Shown here: in pieces, positions 12,501 through 26,220 of the stretch
Position numbering within the stretch: the stretch's first letter is position 1
Layout: each line of letters begins with the position of its first letter
Assembly: GCA_016785225.1 (NCBI GenBank)
Contig: JAFBJZ010000657.1
Span: forward strand, 62,001-126,000
Origin: Psettodes erumei
Taxonomy: Eukaryota; Chordata; Actinopteri; Pleuronectiformes; Psettodidae
DNA: 64,000 nt
Reading direction: 5' to 3'
Translations under genes and position numbers: made by a program
The notes under the pieces: model-generated
Told to the model about the DNA's origin: nothing
Database searches by the model: none
Seen by the model: only the letters and a program-made list of their open reading frames with translations

Positions 12501-15500
12501 CAAGACTATGAGTTGATCGAAGCCAAACGGAAACCTAATGGATTCTACCTGCTTTTCAAAAGACCATTCAGTACCTGTGACCCCAGAGACTACCTCATTG
12601 AGGTGTGTAGAGTCTTTATTTCATAGTGAGCACAAAGGGAGAGGAATGTAGGTCTATTAGTTTCAGAATGTGAATGAATATACAGTACATTGTTTTCTGG
12701 ACTTGCTAGCTGTAAAGGCAATAGTCTCTTCTACAGGGTTTTCAGGACATCCTGAATGAAAGGTCCTTTCTTTGCTTGGTTGTTGGTGTATTTAAGTTCT
12801 GTGGGTGTTGAGTGCACATACAGTATGTGAGCAGCATATTTTTACAGTGTGTATAAGACTGATAATGAAAAGCTTGTGGTTTCAGGTCTGAGTATGAAAT
12901 AGAAAGTTGGAATGATCAGCACAATTTTCACTGAAGAATTCATTATATCATGATTATTGTTTCCATGGTACCATGTTAGCCAGTAGGTTGCAGACACAAA
13001 TCCAGTGCACATCACTATGACAACGTAGTGAAAAGTTCTTTAAATTTGCCTTAGTGGGCATTTCAGCCAGATGATATTCATGAGACTATTAATCTGTAAT
13101 ACACAGCCTCGTTGTTCATGTTCTGCTTTTATCAAAACTCCTTTTTATGCTTATTCATTTGATTGGTCAGGAGGGAACGGTGCACATCATCTATGGCTTC
13201 TTGGATCAACCACTTGCCTCACTAGATCAACTGAACCTGTCCCGGATCCACACAGGGGTACAGCGAGTGCTGATGCTACGCCCTGATACGCCGTCACCCA
13301 CTCTGCCTCCAGATGTGCAGACGCTGGATGTCCTGGCACCAGATGTCATCATACCAAATCAAGAGACCACCTACTGGTGCTTCATCCAGACTCTCCCTGA
13401 AAACATGGCCAAGAACCACATTGTTATGGTATAAAGTCCTCAAAAATTCAAGTTAGCATTTAAGATGGACAGGTGTGCACAGGTAGCTACTGATTTGCCA
13501 CCTGGGACAAACACAACATGAGCTGCATTGTCACAATTAGAAAGAAGAAACATAAATCACACAAACTGTGAGACACACAACCGACACAGCACCTCACATC
13601 CTTATTTTCTCACTAAGGAACAGATCTTGGATTTTTGCTGTCATGAAATGAGAACAGATCCAGTAAAAAACATATCTTCTTATATCTATTTTACAGTATG
13701 TTGTATATAATTAATATTAATTTGTATTTACATACCTGTCCGAAGTAGCAAAATTCCCACAGCTATTAGCAGTAAAAGCACATGCAACAACATGACTTTC
13801 TCTCCCCCTCTCTCTCTCTGTTTTTCTGTCAGTATGAGTCAGTGATAACACCAGGTAACGAAGCCATCGTGCATCACATAGAGGTGTTTGAATGTTCTCC
13901 GGATAGCCGCGACATTCCAGAATACAGTGGCTCATGTGATGACAAGATGAAGCCGGGCAAGCTCAACCTTTGCCGCCATGTGCTAGCTGCATGGGCCATG
14001 GGCGCTGAGGTATGATGGAAAGCGGACACTTACAAACACCCTCTCACTTCTACCTTTACAAAGATTCTCCACTGACAGTTCCTTTATATATCTAAGAGTC
14101 AAAACTAGTTATTAAAAATAGGAGCCCATGCACCAACACACAAATGTCATCAGGGTAAGGAGAGTAAAGATGTACATAGTCAAGTTTTTAATACACTTAA
14201 CAAATGTCTAATTGAAACAGCGAGTTGGCACAAAGCTTTGATTGGTCCAGTCCTTGAATCTATTATGAGAAATAATCAAAAACTCCCACATGAGCAATAT
14301 CCAAGCCAAGAACTGTGACTAGAGAATCTTGTAAAGATCATCCCACACACAGCTCAAAGTCTTTTACAAGTTTGGAGACTGTCTGTGTGTGGGAAGCGCA
14401 CTCACATGCAAATATTCAAAAACTTGCTTACATGGACGCTCAAGTACACACATGAACATGAATGAATCCACACACATGCATGAATAACGGTGAGATACCA
14501 AGCTTTTATTGTGGCTGTGTTCTCTTTGCAGCTGTCTGCCAATTGGAAAGTTAACTAATTGATTATCAGTCATCAGAACCACAGCCACACACCAATACAG
14601 ATTTATTCCTGGCAGTTGACAGAAGGCTTTAAATTAAAATCCTAAAGTTTTCGTGCATTTACTGTAGATTATCATGTAACAAGATAAAATGTATTCAACA
14701 GTTAACTGATGGATTAAACATTTTTTTTTAGATTTATTTTATGTCTATTTGTATAGGGACAAGTATTATCATGAATCAAATCTCCATACAACAACATTTA
14801 TAGCTTGAGCTAATTTGCAATTCCCAGTACTATAGGTTGTTTCACCCCAACCTCTGATACAACCCATTTTACAACCCAGCATCTCAGTGAGAGCCCTTAC
14901 TTGCAGCAGACATACCACACCATCACCATCATTTGTTATAATAATAAACACATGGTATCAGTAATGGAAGGCTCACGTCTTTGTTAAGTTAAGGCTCAAG
15001 GGAAATATCATGCTTAGGATTAAAATAAATGCTTTGTTAAGGTTAGAAGACCATTGTCATCATGGTTACAATAATGAACATATGACTCTATAATAATGTC
15101 ATCTGAATTCCTCCTTTGTTCCTGTCATAAAACAGAGCTGACTGACAATAAAAAATAAGTATGGGTCAGAAAAAGCTGCCTGCAAAATGACCAACAAGGT
15201 CATCTTTTAAGAGGACCATTTTCAACAAGTGGGTTGTAGAGATTCAAGCTACCAACTGACATTTCAGTGCAGTTAAAGCGCACCTGTGCACTAGTCAGCC
15301 AACTAGCTATTCACTCAGTCATCTAACAGACATTTAATCACCTCTCTTATATACTACGGCTACCAATCAGCCACCTGACCAAGCAAGCAAGCAGCCTGCT
15401 AGTCACATAAAGCAAAGAGAACAGGGAGCAGTGAGCCTGTCACCATATTTCCTCGCACTGCTCCCCACTGTATCACAGCCAGACTGGCCCCTCTCTGATT

Positions 15501-17793
15501 GGATTATCTGCCAGCCAAACAAAAACAAGTAGGATGCCTTCTGTGAGCTGTGAGCTGTGAAGACAAGATTAGGTGGGAAATATTCAGGCCTCTTTCATCA
15601 CCTCTTAATAGTGTTGTTTCATTCTCCCTGGCACCACATCAGAAGGGGAACGTGGCCTTGCACAAACATAAAAACAAGGGGGAAAGAAGAAAACAGAGTT
15701 TGGGAAGTTTGAAAGAAGAGAGAAACAATACTGTACGACAATGTCAGAATGTATGTGTGCGTGTGTACAGGTGGTAAAGGAGGGAAAGTCTCTAAGGCCT
15801 TTACTGTTACAAACCAAAGCATGATTAAATAAAACACTTCCTCATTCCATATCAAACTGTATCAGCAGAAGTGGCTTAAGGTTGGCTTTTCGGAAACAAG
15901 CAAAGACACGGACAATGAATCAGGATTAAATCCAGATTCTTTGATAATAACATGAATGTGTGAAGCCCATGGGGACTGCAGACTCAAAAATGATTTTCTT
16001 GCTATGATAAGCACATCACTTCAGAATTCAGGGAGTGCAAGAGGAAGAGACAGACAAATATACCTCACAAGTTCAACTGGCTTTGCAGAGGGTGCTTTCA
16101 TTTGAGAATACAACCTTTCTCAGTGTATCTCAAAAAACCTGAAGGTTCAAATCCTTTAGGTTTAAATCCTTTTTTCAATTGTATAATCTGTTTCTATTAA
16201 AATTTTAGGTAGAGGCATCTTATTATTTTTAAAGCAAGGCTATGTATTATTTCTGCAGTTTCTTTTACAAGGAGGTGAATAAGACTGATACAGTAGTGAT
16301 TCCTTCAATACAGTAAATCACTTACGATCACATATGTTGATCTAGCAACCTTAAATCAGTAGTCTGGAATTGTACCATTCATTTCCTAAGAATTTTTTTT
16401 CACATAGAACAAAAACTTAAGCGACATCATGCCTCTGCTGTTTTAACAAATGCACTTACTGGTAAGAGTGTAAATGTCATTATCTCAGAATCACAAGAAA
16501 TGACATCACAACTATATGTTACTATTCACAAACTCATTTTACACTGCCAGCGGATTTTTCAAAGTTTGAATTTCGGGTGCCAGCTCACTTCTACCAAGGT
16601 CAAACAGTACCTGCTGAACAAAGTTGAATGTGTTTTTCATGCAGTTGGGGTAGTCCAGGTGAGGAGTCAGTCTGAGGAGAAGATACTGAGAAATGTTTCA
16701 ATCAATAATGGACCAGAAATGTTTCACACACACATACATCTATACTATGAATGATAGTTTTAATAAATAAATAAATTCTGAATCTTGAAAAAAAAAACGT
16801 TTCCCCAGTCCAAACTGGGAACATTGTTGCAAGTGGAGAACACAAAAGTGCTGTCCTCTTCCTGTTTTGTTGCACAATGGCAGACGCAATTCTGTTGTGC
16901 CATCAACCCTTCATTTTTCCTGAGGGATTTCAGACCTGGTGGCAGACCAATTTGCATAGTGAAAACAAAAAAACCCCAATAATTTACATTGGCCAACAAG
17001 CTCCTCATCCTCCTGTCTTTATCTTCTAAGCTCCTCCAGCTCTCTTCTCTACCAAAAGAGCTGGCTTGGAGATCACTCAATTAAAAGCAGGGCTGCTCCT
17101 GGAATGCCTACTAATTTTAGAGCATTTAGGGAGACAAGATAATGTCTTGGTGTAATGAGTTTTTAGTTTTGCAGTGTGTACATATATATTCTGTTGTGGC
17201 CTATGAATCCCATAGCAATCAAGGGTCCACCTATCCCTTTTAGGTCAAGCTCCTAGGTCACGGTTAATTGGTTTTGTGAAGGGTTTAGCTTATGTTTCAC
17301 AAGATACTGATGGCAAAGAGTTTTGATACTGTCTCTAAGAGATGTTTGCAACATTTCTGGGGTGGTCTCATCCATGTTGAGCAGGTTTGAGTAAATTGCA
17401 CCTTGGGATTCATTCGAATGCTCAGGGATCACAGGTTGATGTAGATTGCAGAACGCCGCAATTCAGTTTTAAGACAACCTACTGTGTGAAGCATTCTGCG
17501 TCCTGTCAAGACTTTAGAGAGGCCAGATACATGCATTTCAACACTCAATTGGTGCATGTTTGCACAGGATGACTTTTTGTTGTGCTCTAACAATGTCTGC
17601 CTTGAAAAGAATACTGAATTTTATGGGTCCTGAATATATGTATGTGTGTCTATGTGCTTGTTTGCTTGCAGGCTTTTTACTATCCACCTGATGCGGGGCT
17701 GCCTATGGGTGGGCCAGGATCCTCAAGGTTCCTTCGTCTGGAGGTCCACTACCACAACCCTCTCCTTATAGCTGGTACATACAGTGCACATGT

Positions 17794-17836
<43 letters not shown>

Positions 17837-20800
17837 CATGCACATTTTTTCTTCAGATCACTCTTTCTTACACACACAGAAGCAGCAGGATCCTCTGTAT
17901 CTTGCCCTAGGAGCCCCAGGCTTATATTCAACAGAGGGATTCATTTAAAAATTTTCCAGATATACCTTTTGATCTCGCCTGCAAAAGTCATGACAGACTT
18001 TACTTTTCTTATCCTGATCTGACCTTACAGTATGCACATTTCCCACATAACTATCTTCTAAAGTTATTTTCTGTTAAGATTTTGTATATCCTCTTATCTC
18101 TTCCATTTAAAGAGAGCTAGAGCTTAGGCTTTCCAACAACTTAAGATCCTTGACACTAAATGTCGAGCCCCAATAATAGCAACACCAGTGTGCTCAGTGA
18201 CTGATTTGAGTTTTGCAACAACAAAGAGAGTTGAAAGAAATGAAAGGAGAGAGATGGGGATGATCCCCAGCTGGACTCTAAAGTGGACGTTGCAAATTAA
18301 ACCTCTTGGCCACCAGGGCACCTCCTTGATTTGAATTTTTAAACCCATCTCAGACATTTAACCAAAATCACCCCTTAACATTTAAGGAATATTGCCAGAC
18401 CACAGTGATTTTTTATCACTGCCAAGACCTTTTGCCTTGGTAAGCTTAACAACTGTAATGAGGGCTTTGCTGGTTTATGCAAGATAAACACCAGATGATT
18501 CAAAACATAGCAGTATGCTGACCAGGGCTAGATGGCAAGCACATATTACAAACTCATTATGTCTGTGAAATTCTTCTGTGACGTTATAATCCTCTCTCCT
18601 CCTTTCCTATGATAGCTCTCTCTCAAAAATCTTAAATTGTCACTATAGGAGACGAAAAGCATGTGAAATAAAATTATTCATTCATTCAGATTTTTTTAGC
18701 CTGGTTTAGCAAAAAGTAACTCTGTCCGTCGCATGTTAATTTTCTGTGATATTGTTTATGCAGGCCGCCATGATTCATCAGGGATACGGTTGCATTACAC
18801 CCCCAGCCTGAGGCGGTACGATGCAGGGATCATGGAGCTTGGTCTGGTTTATACTCCTGTCATGGCTATCCCACCCAAACAGCACACCTTCTACCTCAGC
18901 GGGTACTGCACTTCCAAGTGTACCCAGACTGTATGTATACAAAATCTACATCATTTACTATATTAATTGTGGTTCAAATCTTAAGAAAACCAGATGAATA
19001 TCTCAGCTGGGGTGTCACTTTTTTGAAGTTTTTTGTTCATAACAGCACAGAAATCTTGGGTGGCGCTTGATCTTAAAAACGCCAGTTTACCTGTTTCTCT
19101 GTCTGTCTATCTAGGCATTACCTCCAGGAGGAATCTATATATTTGCATCCCAGCTGCATACCCACCTGGCAGGGCGTGGAGTGAAGACAGTTTTGGTGAG
19201 GGGGGGCAAAGAGCTGGAGGTGGTACAGGAGGACAAACACTTCAGCACACACTACCAGGTGAGCAATGGCAGGGCCTGGTTTACCCTGGTTTACTCAGTG
19301 CAGAGGGCTACACTAACTGTGTGCATTGTGTATTATATTGTGGATACTGGATAAAAATGAGTTTTACTTCACATCACTCCCAGCTGCGTGTGAGTTGGAT
19401 GAGTGAGAAATGACAAAATGCTGGCTGCTGCTTCTACTGCACCTTTTTGGTGACCTATATTAGCTACAAACTCATTACACCTGTGAAGATTATAATCATC
19501 TCTCCTCTCTCTACACTAGAAACAAATCATAATCTCTTAAATCTTTGTTGCTTAAGGAGGTAAACAGCACCTCATAGCAATTGTTTATAATAAAAATACA
19601 TGCCAGATATGTGGTTTTGACTAAAGCACAGTATAATCTTCATCCATAAGTCAGCAAAGCAAAAACACAACTTTCCATCAACCCAGCATCCAAACTGACA
19701 AACAACATTTATATTGTTGAGACAGCAGCCATCATCTGTTGTTTTCTATTTATGTGGTGTATCCTGAGGCAGGTAGACACACACAGAGAGAAGAAAAAGA
19801 AACCTGCTGGACTCCCTGATAAGATCTACAGCCACTGTTGATGTCAGACTAATCTGAGTATACCTGTGCAGTGGTTTCAAGCCCTGCAGCATCATTAGTG
19901 CATATGAAGACATTGTCAAACCATTCTCAGCAAAGCAAATAGGCCTTTTCACAGACACAGCTAGCTAAAGCTGCTCAAGGAAAGCATCATGTACAACCAG
20001 TGTTTTAGTTTGTTGTATGCGTAAAATAAATGTTTTGTATACAAGGTGTCCAGTTATGCTCACTTTAAAATGCCACATGAGAATGTTGAACAACAAATCA
20101 CTGTCAGCAGGTTCCGATCACAGCCTCAAAACAGTGTTGTCCAAATGTGAAGAAGAACCCAGTCATCCCAAAAGTCAATGTCGAGTGTACTTTCCCATTT
20201 AATGTATTGTATTTGTTTTTGTGTTCTTTCTTACAGACAATCCGAGTTCTTAGAAAAATGGTGAATGTTTTACCCGTAAGTATAAAGTTGCTGACTGTGC
20301 CTGCATTTGAGTTCAACAAAGGTAGTGCCTATTCTATGATTTAGTTTGACACTGTGCAGATTTTACATTCAGACAAGAATAGAAATCTAACTATTATGCA
20401 ATCTCAGCCAAGTACCCCTGAATGGCATCAGTGCCCCAAATGTATTTTTCCTCCCCTTTGCATTTAAAGTATTGAATTAGAATGCTCTGTGTAAGGTGCT
20501 TAAGTGGAGTGGAAACAGGGACAGGCTGTAAAAATCAGTGCTGTGATGGGAAATTCCCCTGGAGACAGACAAGACAAAAACCGCAGCAGCTGAGCTTCAC
20601 AAAGGGACACTCTCTTTGACAGCAGACTGGCCAGTGGCTCTCTTAAATATTTAATGTTCTGTCAGTAACCCTAATTTATCTTCAGCTTTCTTGTCAATCT
20701 TACAATACAGTTACAATATATTCTGGTGTGCATGTACTTGCAGGGCGACGTCCTCATAACAAAGTGCACTTATAACACAGAAGATAGGAGCGGGCCTACT

Positions 20801-23218
20801 GTGGTGAGCAGCACACCATCAATATGCTATTTTTATAATGCTCAAGTTCACCTTGAGTGCTGTCAACAACCAAATAACCTTGAGTATTGCCTTTTTATTG
20901 TCTTTCTCCCCCCACTTTCAAACTCACCATATTTCCCTCACTCTCATAATGCTTCCATCTCCCCCCATCTCTCTAATACCCACATCTGCTCTTTGCACTA
21001 TATCTTTGCTTTCTTTCCCATCTTCCACCAAATCTCTCCATCCCCTCAGGGAGGGTTTGGCATCATGGAGGAAATGTGTGTCAACTACGTTCACTACTAC
21101 CCTCGGACTCAGCTCGAGCTCTGCAAAAGCCACGTTGACCCAGGATATCTGCAGAAGTTCTTTAATTTCATAAACAGGTAGCACACACACACACACACAC
21201 ACAAAACCGTCTCTCTCTCACTCCCAGCACCATTTGCTCGTTCCCTTTGTCCTTCATTCTATCTTGTTCATTTAGCAGCTTCCTCGCCATCTCCCGTGTG
21301 ACTAAGCAATTTTTATTTTCCGTATTTATCCCTCCCCTCCCTCTATTCTTCACTCCTGGGGACCAAAGTGGTGATTACTTCTTCTTTAATCTGAAGAAGG
21401 ATACAGAGATACATTGTCCTTTTAAAGTGAAACTCTGAAGAGAAAGTCCTCCTATCCCCAATTCTAACAGCTTTTTTCTTTTCAATCTCTTCCTCCTTCC
21501 TCAATCTCACTCTGCCTCCCCGTATTTATCAACTTTCCTTCAACCTCCCTCTCCTTACTCCATCCCATCCTCCCTCCAGGTTCCAAGGAAATGATCAGTG
21601 TGTGTGCGGTGAGGTTAGTGTGACGGAGCAGTATTCTCAGCTAGAGTGGGATGCGTTCACAGGAGAAGTGTTGGACTCCCTTTATAACACAGCCCCCATC
21701 TCCATGCACTGCAACCAGTCGACTGCACGCCTCTTTCCTGTAAGTCCCCCAGTCTGTTTCTCTCTATCTCCCTCTCTCTCTCTCCCCCACACAAACACAA
21801 GAAAGTCAGACAGGCTGAACAGACATGTCTTTAAACTGTAACAAACACACAAAACATTTGGATCAGAGCAGATGAACTGAATACAGTTCAAACATGTCTA
21901 GGCCCTTGATCATTGTTTTTTGTTAGAAGATGTCTATCATCAGCTGTGCAAGGACAAACGAAAAAGACATTGCCATGACATACAGTGACATGAAACTGAT
22001 TTCTGTGTAAATTCAATTCAATACAAAGATAGATTCAATAAAGGACCCCCTCACTTTCGCTAAGAAGCTGAGTGAGAAAATAGGTTTTCATGCCCTTTAA
22101 AGGCTCAACCACAGTGGGTGGCCTTTAAAAAAAGTGCCATGCATATCATTAATGGAGCCACAACTGGAAGGCATTTTAAAGACAACTGTTTTCAATATAT
22201 TTTGGGGGAATCCATCATGCGTGAAATAAACTCAAAAGCAATGCAGCAGCCTAGCTCGTAGTCATGCTCTCACAGTTTTAGTCTGCATAGTGTCAGTACT
22301 CCATATAAAGGGCAGCACTTGTTTGGCACTATAGGAAAATTTGCAAGGGATGTTAATATGGAAACTGGTAGGCAAATGCTCATAATAATAAATTAAAATA
22401 AAAAAAACTTGAGTTTTATCCACAGAAAAAAGATAAAGATAAGCCAAAATTTCACCAAAGACAATTTTAAGGTGAAATCAACAACTGAAAGCCACAGTCT
22501 CACCTCAGGCACCTACACTGCTACCACAGAGAGGTGATGGCTTTGTACCTCCGTAGCCTCATCTAACTCGAGACCGCCATCTGCTCAGGTATGCAGAGGG
22601 TGAGCTAGAGAGGTACAAAGAATATGCAATTGCACATAAAGCAATAATTGCATGATTTTAGCAACAAATTTCACATACAGATGCTTATGCAATCAATTAT
22701 CTGTGGAACTTAAATGAAACTACACAATTTAAACCAGCTTGTATTCTGTTATCTGTGTAACTGACTGATTTATTCGCAAAACACTGCAGCAAAATGAATC
22801 ATGTAACACAAAGAACACTAGTACTGAGAAACAGGGCCTTGTGAAAAGGGAAGGAAGCAGCCTTTTCACAGACTTAAAGCTGTATCCCTTAAAAAATACA
22901 CCCAAGTCCGCAAAAAAGTGTCCTTGAGTGTATTTTTTGAACATGAACAATGTGTGATACATTGTTCAGTGACAACTGTGTAATTACCTCAATAAAATCT
23001 GCCGTCAAAACATCAAGGCTAGTCCCTTTTTGTCATTATTTCACAACTTTAGGACCAAACAACATGGCAGATGTCAAAAACAATCATATATCTGTTTTCT
23101 CCAGGGAGAGTGGGACAAACAGCCTTTACCAGCAGTGACCGCTGTCCTTGGAAAGCTTCACTACCCCTGTGAGGGAAGAGCAGTGCCCACTGGCCAACCC
23201 CTTACACCCCCGGTCTGA
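9569..23218 (+). CDS. dbh: Dopamine beta-hydroxylase, complete, 12 coding exons
   Basis: Copper- and ascorbate-dependent monooxygenase that converts dopamine to noradrenaline inside secretory vesicles of noradrenergic and chromaffin-type cells. Coding exons: 9569-9937, 12456-12602, 13171-13428, 13833-14009, 17672-17774, 18764-18930, 19115-19258, 20237-20275, 20744-20803, 21050-21177, 21580-21739, 23105-23218 (stop TGA). They sum to 1866 nt (621 aa) with unbroken phase and GT/AG at every border. A hydrophobic signal-anchor spans about residues 15-33 and a DOMON domain about 60-185. Copper ligands are His272, His273 and His343 (CuH) and His422, His424 and Met497 (CuM). Each sits exactly ten positions after its human counterpart. 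The cysteines of the known disulfides also follow the +10 rule (164/606, 242/293, 279/305, 400/513, 404/575, 476/498), as do the inter-subunit pair 538/540 and N-glycosylation sequons at Asn74, Asn194 and Asn576. The exon count equals human DBH, including the 39-nt exon 8. The paralogue moxd1 is a weaker alternative because the anchor, length and sardh linkage all favour dbh. Intron 4 is the largest (about 3.7 kb); introns otherwise hold only the repeats listed. Confidence 0.96.
11430..11460. repeat. (AAT)n microsatellite in dbh intron 1
   Basis: AAT trinucleotide units, perfect from about 11440 and slightly imperfect before that. Confidence 0.93.
17796..17833. repeat. (AC)n microsatellite just inside dbh intron 5
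   Basis: Uninterrupted AC units starting about 22 bases behind the intron 5 donor (GT at 17775). The short gap between donor and repeat is itself CA-rich. Confidence 0.96.
21182..21203. repeat. (CA)n microsatellite abutting the dbh exon 10 donor
   Basis: The donor reads GTAGCA and the CA run begins at intron position +5. The donor itself deviates from GTAAGT at +4 to +6. Confidence 0.96.
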
Positions 23219-23856
23219 GCACAGTCTGGGGCCTGACAGCACACTCCAGCCCAGGGAGAGGGCACCTACAACCAGGGGCAAGTTTAAAACCTCCTGCGAC
23301 TTGGCAGGATTCTCTGTGTTTGGGGATGGATAATGTCTTCTGTTGAGTTTTCTGACCCCTGCTGTAATTATATGCTGTCTGTGTTATTATTAGCAAATAC
23401 ATGTCAATGATAAAAAAAATCTTATTCACATGTCATGTTATAAGCAGTGGAGCTGGATATTATTTCTTACACAAAGATTTGGAAGTGGCATGGCAGACAA
23501 AAATAAGTGTGACTAGGTGCTATGGATAGAAGTGTTGTGAAGCATTACTATTGGTCATTATCTTCTGTTGCATTGTTTGTAGAGTAAATTAATATGGCTT
23601 TACAATTCCTTCATGTTCTAGTTTGTTCCTCCTTGATTCTGTTGATAATGACAAGCATTATTGAGACACAAAACACTGTTATTTGGTGGAAAAACACTTT
23701 TATAATGAATGACTTGGGTGATATGAATTTTTTTAAATGTTAGCCTCTATATTCTACACTTGTTTGCTACACATTGCTGTGCTGAATAATGCTACTAAAT
23801 AATGGATGTCACCAAAATTCTGGCAGTTAAAAAGGCATTTATTAATACATGAATCA

Positions 23857-23862
23857 AATAAA
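23857..23862 (+). other. Candidate dbh polyadenylation signal (AATAAA)
   Basis: A canonical AATAAA hexamer on the plus strand, about 640 bases behind the dbh stop codon. A cleavage site cannot be confirmed from sequence. If used, it gives a 3' UTR of about 0.65 kb. Confidence 0.45.
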
Positions 23863-25459
23863 TGACTGTAGCTTCACATTAAGTTCTTAATTTGACTGGT
23901 CATCGCATCTTTCCATTGTTCTTAAAACTTGACAAAACATCAGACAATAAGGGTGCAGCATTTTAAAAGCTTCTCAATGAGAAATTAACATTTCTGCTTG
24001 CTTTTATTATCACCAAACCTTTTTGCAATATTTACATCACACTCTGGGAAGAAGAGAAAATACATAACCTGTATAAGGTAAAACCTCTGGACACATTGTG
24101 TAAGAGGACCTGTAGTGTTATCAGTCCATTTCCCATTTCCCATGTGAATGTTGTTATTAACCTAAGCTACTCCTGAGAACAATCAATTTCAGTGATTAAT
24201 GGCCTTCTGTGCAGAATCAATGAATCATTCCACATTAGTAAACATTTTGCTGAACATGCACCAACACACATTTGATGGGCGAGTTGAAGTAATATACACA
24301 AGCGCCTCCCTTCACTTCGACCTACTATTTTTGGCTGCTGTTCACATTGTGCGCATGATGAAGTTTGGTTTTAATGTTTTTTAATGCATCAAGATATGAA
24401 TCAGTTATCAAAGTGCTAAACTAGTCATTTCTCTTTTTGCTGATTCCTCTTAAGACTGAAAGCATGGTAAGACACAGGAGCTACCTAGCTAGCAAACCTA
24501 TATTAGCAGTTTTTATGTTTATATACACACAGTATACATATGAAGGCACTATTAATTACCAATGTAAAGGTCATGTAATGACTCAGGCAGGTGATTTTCT
24601 GCAATTAACATTTGGGATTTTCCACAGTAATATAACAAGTCTTACAGTACAGTCCTATTACACTACTCACTACTTCACTGAGCTTGTATTTAGAATTGGA
24701 AATGAGGCTCACACAGGTTTTTAATGCACTTCTCGCTGATGCTTCACAGTCAAAAGTAGAGGAGAGGTGATAATGCTGAACTGCTGAACCGCTTTACTGT
24801 GAAGCAGACGCACAAAATCTTGAATTTGATTTAACGGCAAAACATGATAAATGGGAGCTCATAAGCATGCAAATTGTCAGCAGATAGCCTCATTAAAGAA
24901 CAATATATCTGTATAAAAAACTAAACTGAGAGCATTAGGCTTTCAGACAGCTGTGACAGCAGATTACCACCGCAGAGCAAGGCAACATAGGGAAGGATCA
25001 GAAGACAGAGGGGCTCCATCTGTTAACAGCTGCTTTTTGATAACTGTTGTCTTTTCCTGTCATTTCTTCTTCGGCAGTGTTTTGTTCCTGGCTGGTACAC
25101 TGTGCCTCGGGGTGTTTCTTTCTCCCTTTCCCTCCAACTCTCAGAGACACTCAGATTTAGATACCACAGAACCAAGCAAAACTCTGTTTAGTCATTCTTA
25201 TCAGCACAAACATCAATCAGCGTAACCCAACTCTATCTGCCTGCTGGGCGACTGTGTAGTTGGAGAATATCATGGCCTCCATGGATAAATAAGAACTATT
25301 GCGGCACTACAATAGCAGAAATTATAGTGCACTGTAAGGACAATCAGATTTAACAGCCTGAATCTGAAAACAACCTGTTTCTAATAAAGGCCTAGTTTTG
25401 TGTTCAGCTGAAGAACACAGATGCCCTGGTCACAAATTGGTATTTACTTTTTGTGTCCC

Positions 25460-25485
25460 CACACACACACACACACACACACACA
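25460..25485. repeat. (CA)n microsatellite
   Basis: Uninterrupted CA dinucleotides in the gap between the dbh and sardh 3' ends. Confidence 0.95.
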
Positions 25486-26220
25486 TTTCTGCCAATATAA
25501 TGAAAAAATATCTTTTAAGCCATTACAATTATGAACTTTCTTAAAATAATGACTCAATATCTTAAATGAATGAGACATTTTCGGAAAATGTAAAATAATG
25601 TAGCAAAATGTAGTAAAAGAATCTTGCATAAACATGCATGTTGTTATACATACTATAATCCAGATTAGCATTAAGGATAACATTATTTTTCCACATTTTG
25701 TAATTTGTACAAGTGGCTTCATGAAGCTCAAGTCAAAGTTTAGCTTGGTGAGATGCTACATCATTATTTCAAGAGAAGTCATAATTTTGAGAAAGTTTCT
25801 CATGATGATCTTTTTTTCCTCCATCACAATAGCAGATCTGGGTCTCCACTCATGCATCTGTAGATTTACCTCTCAAATTTTCTTTATACTACTATTACTC
25901 ACATGAAGGCATTTACAAGAGAAGAATTTTTACTATCAAATCCAAAGTGGGCGTAAATATGTGCAGCTGAGAACCTGAAGCACCGTCAACAAAAAAAACA
26001 ATCTTAACAGACTCAGCTTTGTGCCTCTTTTGACATCTTGATACAGATTTCTTGACTGCCCATAAAAGGCTACATTTTATCACAAATCACAATTACTTGA
26101 TTTTCAGAGACAAGGAGGTAAAGATTAAAAAAGATACACCCGCATGTAAGAAAAAAATCAGTTGCACCTCTCTCAGACTAATTCCCCTGTTTGCTTCAAT
26201 TTTTACATAAGTGGTCCTTC

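Larger units (their letters stand above)
23219..26220. other. Convergent intergenic gap between dbh and sardh (both 3' UTRs)
   Basis: Both genes end here, dbh from the left and sardh from the right. No further coding exon is visible. For sardh I find no canonical AATAAA on the minus strand within about 1 kb of its stop. Weaker variants occur: TATAAA at 25883-25888 and AGTAAA at 25929-25934, read on the minus strand. A (CA)n run lies at 25460-25485. The rest is A/T-rich without recognisable features. Confidence 0.7.

Noticed and set aside
17642..18022. 126-codon open frame extending dbh exon 5 into the intron
   Set aside because: Only the first part (17672-17774) is coding. The rest is translation through the CA repeat.
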